A stretch of DNA of 64,000 nt from Lysobacter sp. HDW10. Lineage in GTDB: Bacteria; Pseudomonadota; Gammaproteobacteria; Xanthomonadales; Xanthomonadaceae. Shown piece after piece: positions 51,545 through 61,850 of this stretch. Each line of letters starts with the position of its first letter. The stretch's first letter is position 1. A model generated the notes under the pieces. That model was not told the origin of the DNA. It did no database searches and worked only from the letters and a program-made list of their open reading frames with translations. The stretch is taken from the NCBI RefSeq assembly GCF_011300685.1, contig NZ_CP049864.1:1728885-1792884 (forward strand), read 5' to 3'. The translations under genes and the position numbers were made by a program.

Positions 51545-52543
51545 TTACAACGTGGATGCGTCAATTCGCACAAGCGTGCGTCCAATTGAACGACCCGCCA
51601 GCATACGCTCGAAGATGGGGTGGAGGCCATCCAGATCAACGGTCTCGGTCGCGATGCTATCCAGGTGCTCAGGCTTCCACTTGGAGGCCAAGTTTTCCCA
51701 AATGGCCTCTCGAATGGCGCGCTCAGTGCCTGCTGAAGCGACACCTAGCAGAGAAACACCGCGAATGATGAAAGGCATCACCGTGGTGGGCAGCTCCGCA
51801 GTGGCGGCCAGTCCCGCCGTCGCCACGTTTCCGTAAGGCACGGTCTGCGCCAACAGGCTGTTGAGCATCGGGCCGCCGACATTATCCAAAGCGCCACCGA
51901 AGCGTGCGGACTCCATCGGGCGTTTAGTCGCCAAGGCATCTCGACCCAAGACTTCGGTCGCACCCAGGCGCTTCAAATAATCGGCTTGGTCCGCTTTGCC
52001 GCTGATGGCGTGCACGGTAAAGCCCGCGCGCGAAAAAATTGCCAATGCCAGCGATCCGACACCCCCTGTGGCGCCCGTCACGGCAATGGGTCCGAGCTCG
52101 GGTGTTTGTCGGTTGTCTTGCATCCGGTAGAGCGCGAGCGCAGCCGTAAAGCCTGCTGTGCCCAGAATCATGCTTTGTTTGAGCGTCAAGCCTTTAGGGC
52201 AGGGGATGACCCATTTGGATTCCAATCGTGCGTATTCGGCATAACCCCCATCGCGGGTTTCGCTCAGGCCACATCCGGTGACCAGCACTTCGTCTCCTTC
52301 CTTGAACTTGGGATCGCGCGAAGCGACGACAGTGCCTGCGACATCAATGCCGCCGTTCAATGGAAATTGGCGCAAGATCTTGCCTTGGCCAGTACCCGCC
52401 AGTGCATCTTTGAAATTGATCGACGACCACGCCACTTTGATGTCGACTTCGCCATCGGTCAGATCGTCCAAGGTGACGGACTCAATGCCCGCGCGATAGC
52501 CCTGTTCGTCATCGCGAATTCTAAACGCCCTGAAAGTGCGCAT
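51545..52543 (-). CDS. acuI: Acrylyl-CoA reductase / quinone oxidoreductase, YhdH/AcuI family
   Basis: A 332-residue zinc-independent medium-chain dehydrogenase/reductase. The NADP-binding glycine motif VTGATGGVGSLALAIF lies near residue 153, with the N-terminal SSINFKDALAGTGQGKI segment and GGIDVAGTVV typical of the YhdH/AcuI family, which reduces acrylyl-CoA to propionyl-CoA. The zinc ligands of alcohol dehydrogenases are absent. Which substrate it uses here is not shown. GGAGG precedes the start and overlaps the end of the LOG-family gene, three bases away. Confidence 0.88.
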   Translation of the reverse strand: MRTFRAFRIRDDEQGYRAGIESVTLDDLTDGEVDIKVAWSSINFKDALAGTGQGKILRQFPLNGGIDVAGTVVASRDPKFKEGDEVLVTGCGLSETRDGGYAEYARLESKWVIPCPKGLTLKQSMILGTAGFTAALALYRMQDNRQTPELGPIAVTGATGGVGSLALAIFSRAGFTVHAISGKADQADYLKRLGATEVLGRDALATKRPMESARFGGALDNVGGPMLNSLLAQTVPYGNVATAGLAATAELPTTVMPFIIRGVSLLGVASAGTERAIREAIWENLASKWKPEHLDSIATETVDLDGLHPIFERMLAGRSIGRTLVRIDASTL

Positions 52544-52546
52544 GGT

Positions 52547-53155
52547 TTAGGTATCCTCCAGGTGCTTCAATTGACTTCGACGCTTTTCATCCAACCATTT
52601 GTCAGCATGCGCCGGTGTGTAGTTGGCGATCCAAGTAAACAAGTCATCCATGTCTTCACCATGCCATAGATCGTTGCGCTGGTCTTCGTGCAAGAAGCGC
52701 TCTTGAACAAGTGCGTCGATCATTGTCATGAGCGGTTGCCAAAACCCCTCTACACTCAAAAACGCACAGGGCTTTTCGCCAAGACCCAACTGCCGCCACG
52801 TGAGCATTTCAAACATTTCATCTAAGGTGCCGAAGCCACCTGGAAGTGCGATGAATGCATCCGCCATCTCAAACATGCGCATCTTTCGCGTGTGCATGCT
52901 ATCGACGACGATCAGTTCAGTCAGGCCTTTGTGCGCGACTTCCCAATCCACAAGTTGCTGTGGAATCACACCATAGACCTCGCCACCTGCTGCAAGCGTC
53001 GCATCCGCGACTTGCCCCATCAAACCCACATTGCCGCCGCCATACACCAAGGCATAGCCTTGTTTTGCGATGCGCTCGCCCAACAAGCGCGCTGCGGTAG
53101 TGTAGGCGGGGCGGGCGCCCGTATTGGCACCGCAGTAGACACAGATCTTCTTCAT
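52547..53155 (-). CDS. LOG family protein (cytokinin riboside 5'-monophosphate phosphoribohydrolase-like)
   Basis: A 202-residue Rossmann-like protein of the TIGR00730/LOG family. It starts MKKICVYCGANTG and carries YGGGNVGLMGQVA and the nucleotide-binding signature PGGFGTLDEMFE (about residue 108). Family members hydrolyse AMP or cytokinin nucleotides to a base and ribose-5-phosphate; the bacterial role is mostly unclear. The start follows GGAG at seven bases; a TTG four codons upstream is in frame. It is between chaA (21 bases) and acuI (3 bases) in a run on the same strand. Confidence 0.9.
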   Translation of the reverse strand: MKKICVYCGANTGARPAYTTAARLLGERIAKQGYALVYGGGNVGLMGQVADATLAAGGEVYGVIPQQLVDWEVAHKGLTELIVVDSMHTRKMRMFEMADAFIALPGGFGTLDEMFEMLTWRQLGLGEKPCAFLSVEGFWQPLMTMIDALVQERFLHEDQRNDLWHGEDMDDLFTWIANYTPAHADKWLDEKRRSQLKHLEDT

Positions 53156-53176
53156 TTCACACTCCAAATAACAGCG

Positions 53177-54280
53177 TTAAGGCACAACGCTCATAAACAA
53201 ATAGACCGCAAGCAAGGTGATATGCACCATGCCGATAAGCTTGTTGGTCTTACCCGTTCGTAGAGAAATCGAAGTAATGAACAGACTGATGAGCAGGAGC
53301 ATGGAGGATTTTTGATCAAGGCCTAGCTCAAGTGGCCAACCCATGATCAAAGCAAGTGCTGCAACCGTTGGGATCGTCAGACCGATACTTGCAATCGCAG
53401 AACCTGCAGCAAGATTCAGACTCGTTTGAACTCGGTCATTGAGGGCGGCGCGCACGGCAGCCACACCTTCGGGCAACAAGACGATCATGGCAATGAGAAT
53501 GCCGACTACAGAGCGTGGGGCTGCGACGGCTTCAAGACCCAGTTCTAACGTGGGCGCGAGTTTCTTTGCCGAGATCACGACGACTGCCAGGCCAATCAGC
53601 AAAAGCACGAGGCTTGTGATCGTTTCGCCTTTGCTCGGCTTGTCGATATCGCCAACGGACTCATCTGCGGGTTTCCCTTCAACGAGTGGCAAGAAGTAGT
53701 CGCGGTGATCGATCGTTTGAAAGACCGTAAACGCGACAAAGAGCACCAAGGTCACAATGGCGACGAATAACAGTTGCGAGCTTGTGTACGTGGGACCTTG
53801 AGAACTGCTGGTGTAGTTCGGAAGGACCAAGGTCAAAGTGACGATGGCGGTCAAAGTAATCAGGGCCGCTGTGATGCTGTCAATTTGATACGTTTGCGTG
53901 TGATGCTTGCGACTACCGGCGAGCAAACTGAAGCCGATAATGCCGTTCAATATCAGCATCACGGCCGCGAATACGGTGTCTCTCGCCAGCGCAAATGTGC
54001 CGGAATTTTCGCCACCGGCGATCATCATTGAAACGATGAGTGCGACTTCAATCGCTGTCACAGCCAAGGCGAGCACCAATGTGCCATAGGGTTCGCCCAC
54101 GCGATGCGCAATCACTTCCGCATGATGAACCGCGGCAATGACGCAAATGGTCAGGCACACGACCAGCAGTACGTTGATGAAGATCGAAGGAGACGCGACG
54201 ATTCCGACAAGCAGAATCAGCAAGCCAATGATGGGTGAGCTCGTGGCCCAAAGTGGATTGTGCGTACTCGTGAACTTCAT
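53177..54280 (-). CDS. chaA: Calcium/proton antiporter, ChaA family
   Basis: A 367-residue membrane protein with about 11 transmembrane helices in two halves. The two inverted alpha-repeat motifs of the cation/proton exchangers are GEPYGTLVLALAVTAIEVAL near residue 62 and LLPEGVAAVRAALNDRVQ near residue 265, each with the transport-site glutamate, followed by NLAAGSAIASIGLTIP. A hydrophilic central loop near residue 200-225 separates the halves. It exports Ca2+ and probably Na+ or K+ in exchange for protons. It is the first gene of the minus-strand run that ends with pilH. Confidence 0.92.
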   Translation of the reverse strand: MKFTSTHNPLWATSSPIIGLLILLVGIVASPSIFINVLLVVCLTICVIAAVHHAEVIAHRVGEPYGTLVLALAVTAIEVALIVSMMIAGGENSGTFALARDTVFAAVMLILNGIIGFSLLAGSRKHHTQTYQIDSITAALITLTAIVTLTLVLPNYTSSSQGPTYTSSQLLFVAIVTLVLFVAFTVFQTIDHRDYFLPLVEGKPADESVGDIDKPSKGETITSLVLLLIGLAVVVISAKKLAPTLELGLEAVAAPRSVVGILIAMIVLLPEGVAAVRAALNDRVQTSLNLAAGSAIASIGLTIPTVAALALIMGWPLELGLDQKSSMLLLISLFITSISLRTGKTNKLIGMVHITLLAVYLFMSVVP

Positions 54281-54324
54281 CGATAGGGTTTGCCTCTGTA
54301 TAAGTCTGGTGTCGGATTGGGCCG

Positions 54325-54357
54325 AAACAAAAACGGCGCGCTAGCGCGCACCGTTTT
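54325..54357 (-). terminator. Terminator of the sucA-sucB-lpdA operon
   Basis: An imperfect stem pairs AAAACGG (54330-54336) with CCGTTTT (54351-54357) and continues through GCGC/GCGC around TA. On the minus strand it is followed by TTTTTGTTT, so it terminates transcripts coming from lpdA, which ends 25 bases upstream on that strand. Confidence 0.7.
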
Positions 54358-54381
54358 CGAAAGCCCGCACGCGAAAGTCAA

Positions 54382-55812
54382 TTAATTGGCTTTGTGAATC
54401 GCGCGCTTGGCCACCGCCATAGCGGCATCGTGTACCGCTTCTGACAAGCTCGGATGCGCATGGCAGATGCGTGCCAAATCATCAGCAGAACCCTTAAATT
54501 CCATGGTCAGGACACCTTCGTGTACCAATTCGGAGACATTGGGTCCAATCAAGTGCATGCCGAGCACTCGATCCGTTTCGGCATCCGCCAAGACTTTGAC
54601 GAAACCGATCGGCTCAGCCATCGCAACCGCGCGGCCTACAGCGGCAAACGGGAAGCTGCCGGCCTTATAGGCGACGCCCTCCGCCTTGAGCTGTTCTTCG
54701 GTTTTGCCAACCCAAGCCAATTCCGGTTCGGTGTAGATCACCCAAGGAATCGTATCGAAGTTGACATGACCTGGCAGGCCTGCAATCAGTTCTGCAACTG
54801 CAATGCCTTCTTCAAAACCTTTGTGCGCAAGCATCGGGCCGCGAACACAATCACCAACGGCCCAAACGCCATCGACGCCGGTGTGGCAATGTGCGTCGAC
54901 TTCGATCTGACCGCGATCGTTGAGCTTCACGCCCGTACCTTCTGCCAGCAAGTTCTTTGTGGCAGCGCGGCGACCGACGGCAACCAACAACTTATCGACG
55001 ACCATCTCTTGGTCACCTTTGGCATCGGAGAAGGAGACATGCACGCCGTCCTTTTGCACTTCAATCTTGGTGCACTTCGTACCTAAGCGAATATCGAGGC
55101 CTTGCTTCTTGAACTCGCGTGCAGCGACCTTTGCGACTTCTTTGTCTGCTGCAGCCAAGAAGTCCGGCATCGCTTCAAACACGGTCACCTCAGAACCGAG
55201 GCGATTCCAAACACTGCCCAATTCCAGGCCGATGACACCGGCGCCAATCACACCGAGACGCTTCGGGACTTCCGTAAAGTCCAGTGCGCCTTCGTTGTCG
55301 ACGATATTCTTGCCGTCGAATTTTGCAAACGGCAGCTCAATCGAATCGGAACCTGCGGCGAGAATAACGTTCGTGCCTTTCAATTCAACGACGCTACCGT
55401 CGTGTTGCTTGACGCTCACCACGTTGCCAGCATTCAAAGTGCCGAAGCCATAGAAGGCCGCGACTTTATTCGCCTTGAACAGTGCTGCAATGCCGCCGGT
55501 GAATTGCTTCACGATCTTGTCTTTGCGGCCGACCATTTGGCCAACATCCATCTTCTGATCTGCAAAGCTGATGCCATGCTCACTGAAGATATGACCCATA
55601 TTCCAATACTGGCGACTTGAATCGAGCAAGGCCTTCGAAGGAATACACCCCACGCGGAGACAGGTACCACCCAGAGCGGGTTGTCCGTCTTTGCCGAGTG
55701 CAGCGTCAATACACGCTGTTTTCAAGCCCAATTGTGCAGCGCGAATGGCAGCATGATAGCCCGCAGGGCCGCCACCAATGACTACCACATCGAATTCTTG
55801 TTGCTCTGCCAT
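54382..55812 (-). CDS. lpdA: Dihydrolipoyl dehydrogenase (E3)
   Basis: A 476-residue FAD enzyme that reoxidises dihydrolipoamide of 2-oxoglutarate dehydrogenase with NAD+. The FAD glycine motif VVIGGGPAGYHAA lies at residues 10-22 and the redox-active disulfide is C51 and C56 in GGTCLRVGCIPSK. The NAD glycine motif is GVIGAGVIGLELG near residue 190, and the catalytic His-Glu pair is in HAHPSLSEAVHDA near the C-terminus. AGGA precedes the start. It is third in the sucA-sucB-lpdA operon, 42 bases after sucB. Confidence 0.97.
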   Translation of the reverse strand: MAEQQEFDVVVIGGGPAGYHAAIRAAQLGLKTACIDAALGKDGQPALGGTCLRVGCIPSKALLDSSRQYWNMGHIFSEHGISFADQKMDVGQMVGRKDKIVKQFTGGIAALFKANKVAAFYGFGTLNAGNVVSVKQHDGSVVELKGTNVILAAGSDSIELPFAKFDGKNIVDNEGALDFTEVPKRLGVIGAGVIGLELGSVWNRLGSEVTVFEAMPDFLAAADKEVAKVAAREFKKQGLDIRLGTKCTKIEVQKDGVHVSFSDAKGDQEMVVDKLLVAVGRRAATKNLLAEGTGVKLNDRGQIEVDAHCHTGVDGVWAVGDCVRGPMLAHKGFEEGIAVAELIAGLPGHVNFDTIPWVIYTEPELAWVGKTEEQLKAEGVAYKAGSFPFAAVGRAVAMAEPIGFVKVLADAETDRVLGMHLIGPNVSELVHEGVLTMEFKGSADDLARICHAHPSLSEAVHDAAMAVAKRAIHKAN

Positions 55813-55854
55813 GTGCAGTGTCCTGTTATTCAGTGCTTTAACGGTTGACGCGAC

Positions 55855-57084
55855 TTACAAGCTGAGCAGCATGCGGCTCGGGTTTTCGAGTTGGTTCTTA
55901 ATGTCGACCAAGAACAACACGGCTTCCTTACCGTCAATGATGCGGTGATCGTACGACAACGCGATGTACATCATCGGTGCCGCAATGACTTGACCGTTTT
56001 CGACAATGGCGCGTTCTTTGATCGCATGCATGCCGAGAATGGCCGATTGCGGCGGGTTGACGATCGGTGTCGAGAACAACGAGCCGAAGGTGCCGCCGTT
56101 GGTGATCGTGAAGGTGCCGCCTTGCAGGTCTTCAAGCTTCAGGCCACCTTCGCGTGCGGCCTTGGCGTAACCGGAGATGCCTTTCTCAATGTCGGCAAAA
56201 CCCATGCGTTCGACGTTGCGGAGGACCGGCGTGACCAAGCCTTTGTCTGTCGACACAGCGACCGAAATATCGGCGTAGCCGTGATAGATCACGTCGTCGC
56301 CATCAACCGAGGCATTCACGACTGGATATTTTTCCAACGCGTTGGCGGCGGCCTTCGCGAAGAAGCTCATGAAACCGAGCTTGATACCATTGTCTTTCTC
56401 AAACTGTTCGCCGAGCTCTTTGCGCATCGCCATGACTTTGCTCAAGTTCACTTCGTTGAACGAGGTCAACATGGCGATGGAATTCTTCGATTCCATCAAG
56501 CGTTCTGCGATGCGCTTGCGAATGCGCGTCATCGGCACGCGTTCTTCCGGACGTGCGCCTTGCGTGCCGGCCAATTGGTTGTTGCTGATGCCTGCGGTCT
56601 TGCCACTGGCGTAGTTCACCAAATCTTCCTTGGTGACTGCACCGCGACGACCCGTGCCTTGCACGCCTGCAGCATCAATCCCTTTGCTTTCCGCGGTGAA
56701 GCGTGCGCCCGGCGGCAACTGTGCATTGGCGTTCGAAGCCGGTGCGGCTGGTGCGGCACTGACGGGGGCCGGTGCGGGAGCTGCTGCTGCAGGTGCTGCG
56801 GGTTGCGCAGCCTGAGCAGGCGCCGGTGACGGTGCAGCGGCAACTGCGCCTTCTTCAATCACGGCAATCACTTGTTGACTGGTGACGGTTGCGCCGCTTT
56901 CGAATTTGATTTCTTTCAACACGCCATCGGCCGGCGAGGGCACTTCAAGCACGACCTTGTCGGTTTCCAGATCCACAAGATTTTCGTCGCGGCTGACAGC
57001 ATCACCCGGCTTCTTGTGCCAAGAGGCGATGGTGGCGTCCGAAACGGATTCGGGGAGAACCGGAACTTTGATTTCAATGGCCAT
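55855..57084 (-). CDS. sucB: Dihydrolipoyllysine-residue succinyltransferase (E2)
   Basis: A 409-residue core of the 2-oxoglutarate dehydrogenase complex. One lipoyl domain (residues 1-80) carries K43 in [11 protein letters not shown]. An Ala/Pro-rich flexible linker (about 85-120), a peripheral-subunit-binding domain (about 125-165) and the catalytic domain follow, the last with H380 and D384 in [13 protein letters not shown]. The start is at 57084 ([11 protein letters not shown]), with AGGA upstream; an earlier in-frame start at 57165 is unlikely. It lies 31 bases after sucA and 42 before lpdA. Confidence 0.96.
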   Translation of the reverse strand: MAIEIKVPVLPESVSDATIASWHKKPGDAVSRDENLVDLETDKVVLEVPSPADGVLKEIKFESGATVTSQQVIAVIEEGAVAAAPSPAPAQAAQPAAPAAAAPAPAPVSAAPAAPASNANAQLPPGARFTAESKGIDAAGVQGTGRRGAVTKEDLVNYASGKTAGISNNQLAGTQGARPEERVPMTRIRKRIAERLMESKNSIAMLTSFNEVNLSKVMAMRKELGEQFEKDNGIKLGFMSFFAKAAANALEKYPVVNASVDGDDVIYHGYADISVAVSTDKGLVTPVLRNVERMGFADIEKGISGYAKAAREGGLKLEDLQGGTFTITNGGTFGSLFSTPIVNPPQSAILGMHAIKERAIVENGQVIAAPMMYIALSYDHRIIDGKEAVLFLVDIKNQLENPSRMLLSL

Positions 57085-57115
57085 GTGTGGCGTCCTGAGT
57101 CTGAAATGAGGTGAA

Positions 57116-59950
57116 TTATTCGACGCCGAACCCGGGGTTCGGCGCATTAACGAGTGCATCCGCAATCAACTGTTGCTGTTCGATCACGTGGTCATTGGTA
57201 TGACCTGTTGCGGGAGAAGGCGAACGACCGCGGCCTGCATACGTAATCGATTGGCCATTGGCCAAGCACGCACGCAGATGATGTTGGATCTGGAACCAAG
57301 CACCTTGGTTTTGCGGTTCTTCTTGACACCAAATCACATCTTGCGCGTTTTTGTACTTTTCAAGTTCGGCTTTCAGCATGTCGCGCGGGAACGGATACAA
57401 CTGTTCGACACGGATCAATGCAACGTCCTTCTGGCCACGCTTGTTCACGTCTTCCAGCAGGTCGTAATAGACCTTGCCGGAACACAGAACGACGCGCTTC
57501 ACTTGCGCAGCTACTGCGTTTGCATCCGGAATCAACAACTGGAATGTGCCTTCGGCCAATTCATCCAGCGTGGACACAGCCAACTTGTGGCGGAGCAATG
57601 ACTTCGGCGTCATCACCACCAACGGTTTACGCGTGTCCATGCACAACTGACGGCGAATCATGTGGAAGGCTTGTGCGGGCGTCGTCGGCACACAGACCAT
57701 CATGTTATTCAGTGCACACAGTTGCAGGAAGCGTTCGAGTCTGGCGGAACTATGCTCCGGACCTTGACCTTCATAACCATGCGGCAAGAAGAGCGAGAGA
57801 CCACTCAGTCGACCCCACTTCGCTTCACCCGAGGCGATGAACTGATCGATCACGACTTGCGCACCGTTCGCGAAATCACCGAACTGCGCTTCCCAAATAT
57901 CCAGGGTGTCAGGATCGGTTGTCGAATAGCCATATTCAAACGCCATGACCGCTTCTTCAGACAGCAAAGAATCGATGATGGTGGCGTCTTCGGGCTTCTC
58001 GACCAATTGGCGCAAGGGCAGGTAGTAGTTGTCAGTCTTTTGGTCATGCAAAACAGCATGACGATGGAAGAAGGTGCCGCGACCAGAGTCCTGGCCCACA
58101 AGACGCAATCGCTTGCCCTTCGAGAGCAAGGTCGCATAGGCAAGGTTCTCAGCAAAACCCCAGTCACCCGGCAGTTCGCCCGCAGCCATCTTGCGACGGT
58201 CTTCGTAAATCTTTTGCACGCGCGGATGCAGAGTTACTTCAGCCGGAATCGCGTTGATCTTTTCTGCCAATGCATCCAAGTCTTTGCGCGGGAAGCTTGT
58301 GTCGACTTTATCGGTGAGCTTGCCCTTCAACAGCGCCGCCCAATTCGGCGACATCGTATCCGTGGTGTTGGACACCACTTCTGCGGTGACTTCGCCCGCA
58401 TCGAGTTTGTCGCGGTAAGCGTCCGACATGGCTTTGACGTCAGCGTCTGATAGAACGCCTTCCGCAACCAAGACCTTGCCGTACTTCTCGCGCACAGTCG
58501 GCATTGAACGGATTTTTTGGTACATCAACGGTTGCGTCGCTGCCGGCTCGTCGGCTTCGTTGTGACCGTTGCGGCGATAGCAGACCAAATCGACGACGAC
58601 GTCTTTCTTGAATCGCTGACGGAATTCGAACGCCAAGTGCGTGATGAACAAACAGGCTTCCGGGTCATCGCCATTCACATGGAAGACCGGTGCTTCAACC
58701 ATTTTTGCGACGTCGGTTGAGTACAGCGTCGAACGTGCGTCTTCTGTCGCCGAAGTCGTAAAGCCGACTTGGTTGTTGATGACGATATGTAAGGTGCCAC
58801 CGACATTGAAGCCGCGTGCTTGCGACATCTGCAGCAATTCCATGCCGACACCCTGGCCTGCAAACGCGGCATCGCCGTGCAACAGGATGGGCATGACCCA
58901 TTTGCGTTCAGTGTCATCACGACGCAACTGACGTGAGCGGACGCTACCCGCGACCACCGGATTGACGATCTCAAGGTGCGAGGGGTTGAACGCGAGAGCC
59001 ACGTGGACAGGACCGCCGGGGCTCGCCAAGTTGGCGGAGAAACCCATGTGGTACTTGACGTCACCGGTGTGTGCGCCGTCGTGATCCGGGTGCTCAAACT
59101 TGCCTTCAAATTCGTTGAACAAGACGCGCGGCGGTTTGCCGAGCGTGTTGACGAGTACGTTCAAGCGGCCACGGTGGGCCATGCCGATCACGATGTCCTT
59201 CATGCCATCAGCGCCAGCGCCACGAATGGTGCTGTCCAGCATCGGAATCAGGGTGTCACCGCCTTCAAGTGAAAAGCGCTTTTGACCGACGTACTTCGTA
59301 CCAAGGTAACGCTCCAAGCCTTCTGCGGCCGTGAGTCGCTCGAGGATGCGTTTTTTGTCGTCGGTCGACAGGGCGTAATTTCCGCCGGCAGCCTCAAGGC
59401 GATCGTAAATCCAACGGCGTTGTTCGATATCGGTGATGTGCATCAACTCCGCACCGATGGAGCCGGTATAGGTGGCCTTGAGCAATGCGAACAGGTCGCC
59501 CAACTTCATGCGGGTTTTGCCGCCCACGCCGCCGGTGCTGAATTCAACATTGGCGTCGGCTTCACTCAAACGGTGGAAGCCCAAGGTGAGATCGGGTGCG
59601 TCCGGCTTGACAAGGAGACCCAACGGATCGATATCCGCGCCCATATGACCACGCGAACGGAATGCCGTAATCAATCGACCAACGTTGCGCTCGCGTTCAT
59701 CTCCCGAGCCAAAATTGCCGGAAATCGGCGCATTTGAGGCCTGCTTCGACGCTTTGCTTACGGTTTCAGCAATAACGGAATGCGGCACATCGCCCGCTTC
59801 ACGGCCCTTACTTGCATCAAAATAGGCCTTCCAATCTGCGTCTACGCTATCCGGATTGACGAGATATTGCTCGTACATGTCCTCGATGAAGCTCGCATTG
59901 CTGCCCAGCTGCGAGGATTGTCCAAACCGCTTGATCAGGCTGTCCGCCAT
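57116..59950 (-). CDS. sucA: 2-oxoglutarate dehydrogenase E1 component
   Basis: A 944-residue thiamine-diphosphate-dependent enzyme that decarboxylates 2-oxoglutarate in the citric acid cycle and transfers the succinyl group to SucB. Segments include the N-terminal [21 protein letters not shown], the ThDP-binding [18 protein letters not shown] near residue 395 and [24 protein letters not shown] near residue 725. The start ATG at 59950 ([10 protein letters not shown]) has no clear ribosome binding site; a start 12 codons upstream (59986) is also open. It heads the sucA-sucB-lpdA operon. Confidence 0.96.
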   Translation of the reverse strand: MADSLIKRFGQSSQLGSNASFIEDMYEQYLVNPDSVDADWKAYFDASKGREAGDVPHSVIAETVSKASKQASNAPISGNFGSGDERERNVGRLITAFRSRGHMGADIDPLGLLVKPDAPDLTLGFHRLSEADANVEFSTGGVGGKTRMKLGDLFALLKATYTGSIGAELMHITDIEQRRWIYDRLEAAGGNYALSTDDKKRILERLTAAEGLERYLGTKYVGQKRFSLEGGDTLIPMLDSTIRGAGADGMKDIVIGMAHRGRLNVLVNTLGKPPRVLFNEFEGKFEHPDHDGAHTGDVKYHMGFSANLASPGGPVHVALAFNPSHLEIVNPVVAGSVRSRQLRRDDTERKWVMPILLHGDAAFAGQGVGMELLQMSQARGFNVGGTLHIVINNQVGFTTSATEDARSTLYSTDVAKMVEAPVFHVNGDDPEACLFITHLAFEFRQRFKKDVVVDLVCYRRNGHNEADEPAATQPLMYQKIRSMPTVREKYGKVLVAEGVLSDADVKAMSDAYRDKLDAGEVTAEVVSNTTDTMSPNWAALLKGKLTDKVDTSFPRKDLDALAEKINAIPAEVTLHPRVQKIYEDRRKMAAGELPGDWGFAENLAYATLLSKGKRLRLVGQDSGRGTFFHRHAVLHDQKTDNYYLPLRQLVEKPEDATIIDSLLSEEAVMAFEYGYSTTDPDTLDIWEAQFGDFANGAQVVIDQFIASGEAKWGRLSGLSLFLPHGYEGQGPEHSSARLERFLQLCALNNMMVCVPTTPAQAFHMIRRQLCMDTRKPLVVMTPKSLLRHKLAVSTLDELAEGTFQLLIPDANAVAAQVKRVVLCSGKVYYDLLEDVNKRGQKDVALIRVEQLYPFPRDMLKAELEKYKNAQDVIWCQEEPQNQGAWFQIQHHLRACLANGQSITYAGRGRSPSPATGHTNDHVIEQQQLIADALVNAPNPGFGVE

Positions 59951-60073
59951 GGAATGTTGTACTCGTATGTCAATTACGTGTGTCAAGCCCTTGATTCATT
60001 AGGCATAAGCGCCAAAGTTGAATGGGGCTCGGAAGGGACTGTCAATTATAGGCGCATGTGACGGACGGGTGCA
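59951..60073 (-). promoter_or_regulatory. Upstream region of sucA
   Basis: The 123 bases upstream of sucA contain a perfect minus-strand TATAAT (60050-60045) about 95 bases before the start and a minus-strand TTGACA (59986-59981), but neither has a good partner at 16-18 bases. The sucA promoter most likely lies here; its exact position cannot be fixed by eye. Confidence 0.35.
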
Positions 60074-60562
60074 TCAAATACCCAATGCGCGGAGTTCAGT
60101 ACACGCACGGGCGCGGTCCCACACACGATTGAACTGCATCAAGATTTGCTGCGCGCGCGCCCGTGATTCGAAGGCAAATTCACCGCGATTTCGCGTCGTC
60201 AAATCCCATTTCATAACACCGCCGCGGTCAGTGACCACGACTTCGTGGTCGAGCTGCTCTTCTTCGGGGTCCGGTGTTCGAAGGGTCACGTGCGACGAAA
60301 GCCGCTGAGCAATGGCCATGAAGCGCGTATTGCCGGTGTTCAAGGCACTCGGCTCATCAATCAAAATGCGAATATTGCATTGGGCGCCGTCCGTCAAATA
60401 CGCACGCAATGCTGAAATGACGATTGGATTTTCCCAAATCGAGGGTTCGAGATTACGTGTATGCACGGCCACATCGCGGCCGGCCGTGGCGATCAACCTG
60501 GCAATGGCTTCGGCTGCAGCTTCCGACTCGTCGAAACGATCAAACTGTGTCGAATCACTCAT
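60074..60562 (-). CDS. Uncharacterised protein, possibly degenerate phospholipase-D-like
   Basis: A 162-residue soluble protein I do not recognise firmly. The N-terminal half (AAEAIARLIATAGRDVAVHTRNLEPSIW, then VISALRAYLTDGAQCNIRILIDEP) and the later LDHEVVVTDRGGVMKWDL, ending in FNRVWDRAR, have the layout of one phospholipase-D-like module, but the usual H-x-K-x4-D is reduced to HEVVVTD, without the lysine, so catalysis is doubtful. Start ATG follows GGAGG at six bases and overlaps the end of roxA by eight bases, so the pair is probably translated together. Confidence 0.75.
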   Translation of the reverse strand: MSDSTQFDRFDESEAAAEAIARLIATAGRDVAVHTRNLEPSIWENPIVISALRAYLTDGAQCNIRILIDEPSALNTGNTRFMAIAQRLSSHVTLRTPDPEEEQLDHEVVVTDRGGVMKWDLTTRNRGEFAFESRARAQQILMQFNRVWDRARACTELRALGI

Positions 60563-61748
60563 GGTCTTCCTCCAAGAGATAGTGACCTGCGTCCGCCAAT
60601 GATTGCAGGATGGCGCGACCGGTGTCGCTGAGTGCGTCCACAAGCACCGCATCGAGATAGTCAGCGGCCGCAATCGCTGACGCGTCGCGCACACTGCACG
60701 AAAACGCCATGCCGTTCACGAAAAGTTGTGCGTTTTTACCTTGTCGCGTCCAGGCGGCGCGAGAGTACGCGTGGCGAATCCAGACATGCCCCTCGGCAAT
60801 GGAGCGGACAATATCCAAACCGCTCGCGCTGTCCGCATCCGGTGCCATGTTTGCCGCGACGCGATACGCAGACATCACGCGACCAAACCACTCGGCGAAC
60901 TGCGCACGATTCTCGAGTCGAAGTTTATGGATGGCTTCGACGGCGCGATCCAAAGCCGCATCGTCGATCTCGTAGGGATCCGACGGGACTTTCAAGCCCG
61001 CATCTTCATAACGGATGGATTCTGGCGCGTCATAGATCAGTGCGCCCGAGAGTTCGTCAATGAGTTCCGCGCTTGACGGGGCACGTAAGCCGACGGAAAT
61101 CGTGACGCAGGCGTCTACACCGATGCCGTGATGTGGAACGCCTGGCGGTACGTACAGCATGTCGCCCGGATTTAAGACCCAATCTTGATTCGGAGCGAAG
61201 TGCTTCAGCAAGCGCAGTGGCACGTCTTCTCGATAGGTGTGATCGGGGTCTGGTCGCGTGTCGATCAACCAACGACGATGACCGACGCCTTGCAGCAAGA
61301 AGACATCGTAATTGTCGATATGGGCTCCAACCGATCCACCCGGTGCAGCAAAGGAGACCATGATGTCGTCCATGCGCCAACGGGGCAAAAACTCAAACGC
61401 ATAAAGCAGCGCGCGAACGTCCGCATCCCATTTGTCGACGTCTTGCACCAGCAAGGTCCAATCTTTACGTGGCATGCCCGGGAATTCATCTTCTAAGAAG
61501 GGCCCATTGCGCACCTGCCACGTATCGCGCTTCGAATCGCGTGAAACAATTCTCGACAGCGCTGCGTCTTCGCAGGCGAGACCCGCAAGATCTTCAGCGG
61601 TGATCGGTGATTCGAAGTCCGGAAACGCGTTGCGAATCAGCAGTGGATGGCGCTGCCAATAGACATCGAGAAACTTTTGCGCGGGCATGCCGAGAATAGG
61701 GAAATCACGCGCATCCACTTCGATAGGGGGCGTTGTCTTGCGGGCCAT
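60555..61748 (-). CDS. roxA: Ribosomal protein L16 arginine hydroxylase-like oxygenase, RoxA/YcfD family
   Basis: A 397-residue cupin-fold 2-oxoglutarate/Fe(II) oxygenase (JmjC-type). The iron ligands are H143 and D145 in GAHIDNYDVFLLQG and H206 in VPPGVPHHGIG. The C-terminal helical and winged-helix regions (about 230-395) match the ribosomal oxygenase layout. E. coli YcfD hydroxylates arginine 81 of ribosomal protein L16; the same substrate is probable but not shown. It is the upstream member of a pair with the 60074-60562 gene and is divergent from pntAA across 102 bases. Confidence 0.9.
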   Translation of the reverse strand: MARKTTPPIEVDARDFPILGMPAQKFLDVYWQRHPLLIRNAFPDFESPITAEDLAGLACEDAALSRIVSRDSKRDTWQVRNGPFLEDEFPGMPRKDWTLLVQDVDKWDADVRALLYAFEFLPRWRMDDIMVSFAAPGGSVGAHIDNYDVFLLQGVGHRRWLIDTRPDPDHTYREDVPLRLLKHFAPNQDWVLNPGDMLYVPPGVPHHGIGVDACVTISVGLRAPSSAELIDELSGALIYDAPESIRYEDAGLKVPSDPYEIDDAALDRAVEAIHKLRLENRAQFAEWFGRVMSAYRVAANMAPDADSASGLDIVRSIAEGHVWIRHAYSRAAWTRQGKNAQLFVNGMAFSCSVRDASAIAAADYLDAVLVDALSDTGRAILQSLADAGHYLLEEDHE

Positions 61749-61850
61749 AGCACGAGCTCGTTGCGTTTGAAGGCTTCATTCTAGGCGACTGCTGCAGCGT
61801 GCAGCATTCCACTGCTAGGATGGAGTCAATTCACGTCAGCAGGTGTGCGT

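Noticed and set aside
55644-55661. CLRVGC instead of CLNVGC in LpdA as a damaged active site
   Set aside because: Both redox cysteines and their spacing are intact, and the Asn position is not catalytic.
57662-58450. A 262-codon plus-strand frame inside sucA
   Set aside because: It is a shadow of the conserved ThDP-enzyme gene on the other strand.
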